In this document: positions 5,849-7,680 of the stretch, piece by piece
How positions within the stretch are numbered: the stretch's first letter is position 1
Layout: each line of letters begins with the position of its first letter
Source of the DNA: Clostridium sp.
GTDB lineage: Bacteria; Bacillota; Clostridia; Acetivibrionales; Acetivibrionaceae
Reading direction: 5' to 3'
DNA: 7,680 nt
Assembly (NCBI GenBank): GCA_012841175.1
Contig: DUVG01000001.1
Coordinates: 1-7,680 of the forward strand
Made by a program: the position numbers and the translations under genes
The notes under the pieces: model-generated
Database searches by the model: none
What the model was told of the DNA's origin: nothing
What the model saw: only the letters and a program-made list of their open reading frames with translations

Positions 5849-5996
5849 ACATTATTCCCCCCAATTACTAATTATTTAATGTATATATATGATTTAAACA
5901 TACATATCACCCATGTATTTCTAAAGTTCGAAGAGGGAATAAATTTTGATGTGGTTATAATTATATTTCTATATGTTTTTATACAAATAAAAAAGC
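5849..5996 (-). other. 148-base leader between hpr and the dockerin-CotH gene
   Basis: The spacer is AT-rich and has no GC-rich terminator hairpin after hpr: only a TTTTTAT/ATAAAAA A-T stem just downstream of the hpr stop. A small inverted repeat, ATACAT-7-ATGTAT, lies around 5900-5918. No convincing promoter hexamers were found; the best pair, TTTAGA and TATGTT with 17 bases between, matches consensus at only four positions each. The G-run GGGGGG at 5857-5862 is the ribosome site of the large gene. Whether that gene has its own promoter here or is read from hpr cannot be decided. Confidence 0.4.
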
Positions 5997-6260
5997 TTAC
6001 TCTCCCAATCCAGATATAATAAGATCTTCAAGCTCTTTTATTGCAATTTCTTCATCTTCTCCTTCAGCTCCAATTATAATAGCAGAACCTTTAGAAATTG
6101 CTAAAGACATAAGACCCATTATACTTTTAGCATTCACCTTTTTAGTGCCATATTTAATCCAAATTTCAGATGTGTATTTATTGGCTGTTTGAACAAATAG
6201 GGCTGCCGGCCTTGCATGGAGACCTGATGAATTAATTATTTTAATAGTTTTTTCAACCAT
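5997..6260 (-). CDS. HPr-family phosphocarrier protein
   Basis: This 87-residue cytoplasmic protein is of the HPr/Crh family. His15 in GLHARPAA (13-20) is the phosphate-accepting residue used in sugar uptake by the phosphotransferase system. Ser46 in NAKSIMGLMSLA (43-54) is the site phosphorylated by HPr kinase for carbon catabolite control. Because His15 is intact, this is not a Bacillus-type Crh, in which that residue is replaced, although it sits in the crh position beside whiA. It may serve as the cell's general HPr (ptsH) or as a regulatory paralogue; the window holds no other PTS gene. The start at 6258-6260 lies inside the end of whiA (eight-base overlap) and has an AAAGGAG site at 6270-6276, so the two genes are cotranscribed and probably coupled in translation. 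Confidence 0.92.
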   Translation of the reverse strand: MVEKTIKIINSSGLHARPAALFVQTANKYTSEIWIKYGTKKVNAKSIMGLMSLAISKGSAIIIGAEGEDEEIAIKELEDLIISGLGE

Positions 6261-7221
6261 TTTTTATTTCTCCTTTCTCATGTCTAATTTTATCTGCAAT
6301 ACTATCAAGTTTTCTAAGCCTATGATTAACACCTGATTTACCAAGAGACGGTGTTAACATTTCCCCTAACTCTTTTAAACTAAAATCACTATATTTTAAC
6401 CTTAATACGGCTATTTCACGTAAGTTTTTAGGCAATTTATCAAAACCTAAATTTTCTTTTATGTATGTAATATTCTCAACCTGTCTTATTGAAGCATCTA
6501 CTGTTTTTTGCAAATTTGCTGTTTCACAATTTACAATTCTGTTAACATTATTTCGTACTTCTTTAAGTATTCTAACATTTTCAAGTTCTAAAAGGGATGT
6601 ATGAGCGCCTATAATATTTAAAAAATCAACTATGTTTTCCCCCTCTTTTAAGTATACAACATAATTGGACTTTCTTTTTATTACTTTAGAATTTAGTTCA
6701 AAAGCATTAATTAAATCATTTAATTCATCTGCTAGCTCTATTCTTTGAGCAATTATTTCTAAATGATAAGTCTTTTCTGGGTCGCTCATTGAACCTGAAG
6801 CTAAATATGCACCTCTTAAATATGCTTTTTGATATTCTCTATTTTTTGATAAAATTTCGCAAGGAAAATATTTAATTGTTTTTGATTCTTTATTACCGCA
6901 TATAATATTCATATTATCAAGTATTTTTTTTAATCCTTTTGAACAAGTTAATATTAATATATACATGATATTTTTCTTTAATTTGGGATTTCGTCTTATT
7001 ATTATTTCCGCATTTATACCATAGAGTTCTTTTATTATAGAAAAAACTCTTCTTGCTAAAGCAGAATTTTCAGTTGTAATTCTCAAATTTATTTCATTAT
7101 GGTTAATTACTTTAACAAGGCCGTTAATTCTAACTACAGCTGACAGCTCAGCTAACATACAAAGCCTGTCACTAACATCTATCCTGCATAATTCATTTTT
7201 CACCGTCGATGAAAATGACAA
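6253..7221 (-). CDS. whiA: DNA-binding protein WhiA
   Basis: The product is a 322-residue WhiA protein, a conserved factor linked to cell division and chromosome segregation in Firmicutes and to sporulation control in actinomycetes. The N-terminal part is a degenerate LAGLIDADG homing-endonuclease fold without nuclease function; the signature LRGAYLASGSMSDP lies at 135-148. The C-terminal helix-turn-helix is at about 281-305 (SLKELGEML through SGVNHRLRKL). Conserved family blocks NVIGAH-like NIIGAHTSLL (202-211) and NRIVNCETANLQKT (227-240) are present. I place the start at TTG 7219-7221, since MSFSSTVKNEL then aligns with the Bacillus WhiA N-terminus and GAGGTG (7228-7233) is correctly spaced. 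A GTG three codons upstream (7228-7230) is the alternative. It overlaps hpr by eight bases. The usual upstream rapZ-yvcK partners are absent; a debranching enzyme gene is there instead. Confidence 0.94.
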   Translation of the reverse strand: MSFSSTVKNELCRIDVSDRLCMLAELSAVVRINGLVKVINHNEINLRITTENSALARRVFSIIKELYGINAEIIIRRNPKLKKNIMYILILTCSKGLKKILDNMNIICGNKESKTIKYFPCEILSKNREYQKAYLRGAYLASGSMSDPEKTYHLEIIAQRIELADELNDLINAFELNSKVIKRKSNYVVYLKEGENIVDFLNIIGAHTSLLELENVRILKEVRNNVNRIVNCETANLQKTVDASIRQVENITYIKENLGFDKLPKNLREIAVLRLKYSDFSLKELGEMLTPSLGKSGVNHRLRKLDSIADKIRHEKGEIKNG

Positions 7222-7227
7222 TTCAAA

Positions 7228-7233
7228 CACCTC
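7228..7233 (-). promoter_or_regulatory. ribosome binding site supporting a TTG start for whiA
   Basis: GAGGTG on the minus strand lies six bases upstream of the TTG at 7219-7221. The GTG that could also serve as a start is part of this same site and has only a weak, badly spaced match upstream. Confidence 0.55.
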
Positions 7234-7272
7234 ATCTACAACAATATTCTATAAATGTTATAAAATTATATA

Positions 7273-7333
7273 TTAAACAGACATTCATTTATAAGGGATA
7301 TTAAATAATATCTTTTTATGAATGTCTGTTTAA
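7273..7333 (-). terminator. long inverted repeat, probable terminator of the debranching enzyme gene
   Basis: Perfect 16-base arms, TTAAACAGACATTCAT (7273-7288) and its reverse complement (7318-7333), enclose a second stem, GATATT with AATATC (7297-7302 and 7307-7312), extended by A-U and G-U pairs over a four-base loop. The structure begins 28 bases after the debranching gene stop and ends about 50 bases before whiA. Read on the minus strand it runs into TTTAATATATAATTTTAT, which is T-rich but not a clean U-run. Termination is the simplest reading; the unusually long, low-GC stem could instead be a remnant of a small mobile element or a binding site. Confidence 0.5.
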
Positions 7334-7361
7334 AATGTACTAAAATGTGCATAAACTTAAA

Positions 7362-7680
7362 TTATTTTAAAACATTTTCAACATACGCCCTGAGTATTTC
7401 TGAAACACTCCATGCCTGTGCAAAACACCCTCTAGGTATTAAAGGCTCATCTCCATCAAATATCTCTGCTATAGAACCTAAGCACCCATCTTCTAAATGA
7501 TCTTTAAAAGGTTCTATAAATCTTAACGCCATTTCTTTTGCTTTTTTTGTATATCCATTTGCTTTTACATATGCAGTTATAAATTGACCTAGAGGCCAGG
7601 TCCAAACTATCCCTTGATGATAAGAGCCATCTCTTCTCCACTGATCCCCCATATATATTCCTGCATACTCTTTTGATTCA
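7362..7680 (-). CDS. glycogen debranching enzyme, C-terminal part (partial, cut by window edge)
   Basis: The frame is open to the window edge beyond the internal Met at 7650-7652, giving about 105 residues; the true start is outside. The visible part matches the C-terminal (alpha/alpha)6-barrel of bacterial amylo-alpha-1,6-glucosidase, GH133 type. It has EYAGIYMGDQWRRDGSYHQG followed by IVWTWPLGQFITAYVK, then LEDGCLGSIAEIFDGDEPLI, RGCFAQAWSVSEILRAYVEN and the stop at 7362-7364. These blocks (RDxxYHQGxxWxWxLG, and GCxAQAWSVxExLR near the end) are typical of the family. The enzyme would hydrolyse alpha-1,6 branch points during turnover of glycogen, a reserve polymer that many clostridia build before sporulation; that link is inference. 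A long hairpin follows the stop, so the gene is probably not cotranscribed with whiA. Confidence 0.88.
   Translation of the reverse strand, partial: ESKEYAGIYMGDQWRRDGSYHQGIVWTWPLGQFITAYVKANGYTKKAKEMALRFIEPFKDHLEDGCLGSIAEIFDGDEPLIPRGCFAQAWSVSEILRAYVENVLK

Noticed and set aside
7258..7295. Promoter for whiA with TATAAT at 7265-7270 on the minus strand
   Set aside because: The matching -35 region (within the inverted repeat) agrees with consensus at only about three positions; too weak to list.
7318..7500. Plus-strand 60-codon frame near the right end
   Set aside because: Antisense to the conserved C-terminus of the debranching enzyme and starts within the inverted repeat.

Overview
The window looks like the chromosome of a spore-forming, AT-rich, cellulosome-producing clostridium, probably near the Acetivibrio/Ruminiclostridium group (clostridial cluster III). 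This rests on a complete spoIIA sporulation operon, a dockerin-bearing secreted protein, strong Gly/Asp-rich clostridial Shine-Dalgarno sites and AT-rich spacers. The species is an inference from gene content and cannot be fixed from this sequence alone.

Layout, left to right. Positions 1-114 hold the 3' end of an unidentified plus-strand gene. Every other gene is on the minus strand, so transcription runs from high to low coordinates. A cheX-type chemotaxis phosphatase gene (116-580) ends one base from that plus-strand gene. Next come a 53-residue single-pass membrane protein (731-892) and the spoIIA operon: sigF (1007-1747), spoIIAB (1850-2284) and spoIIAA (2268-2630). A plausible sigma-H promoter lies just upstream of spoIIAA. 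A strong hairpin terminator (2769-2812) separates this operon from the largest gene (2867-5848). That gene encodes a 993-residue secreted protein with an N-terminal type I dockerin, a Cthe_2159-like beta-helix, a chitobiase-type accessory domain, a CotH-kinase domain and a Gly/Trp/Pro repeat tail. Then come an HPr phosphocarrier gene (5997-6260), whiA (6253-7221, overlapping hpr) and, after a long inverted repeat, the 3' end of a glycogen debranching enzyme gene (7362-7680, cut by the window edge).

How the genes fit together. SpoIIAA, SpoIIAB and sigma-F form the partner-switching module that turns on the forespore programme. WhiA and HPr form an overlapping pair like the whiA-crh pair of Firmicutes and link cell-cycle/DNA-binding and carbon-control functions. 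The dockerin-CotH protein is a separate, probably cellulosomal or cell-surface unit. It pairs a putative extracellular protein kinase with a likely pectin-binding beta-helix and is the most interesting object in the window. No RNA genes, CRISPR arrays, insertion sequences or phage genes were seen. No gene-free stretch exceeds 300 bases.
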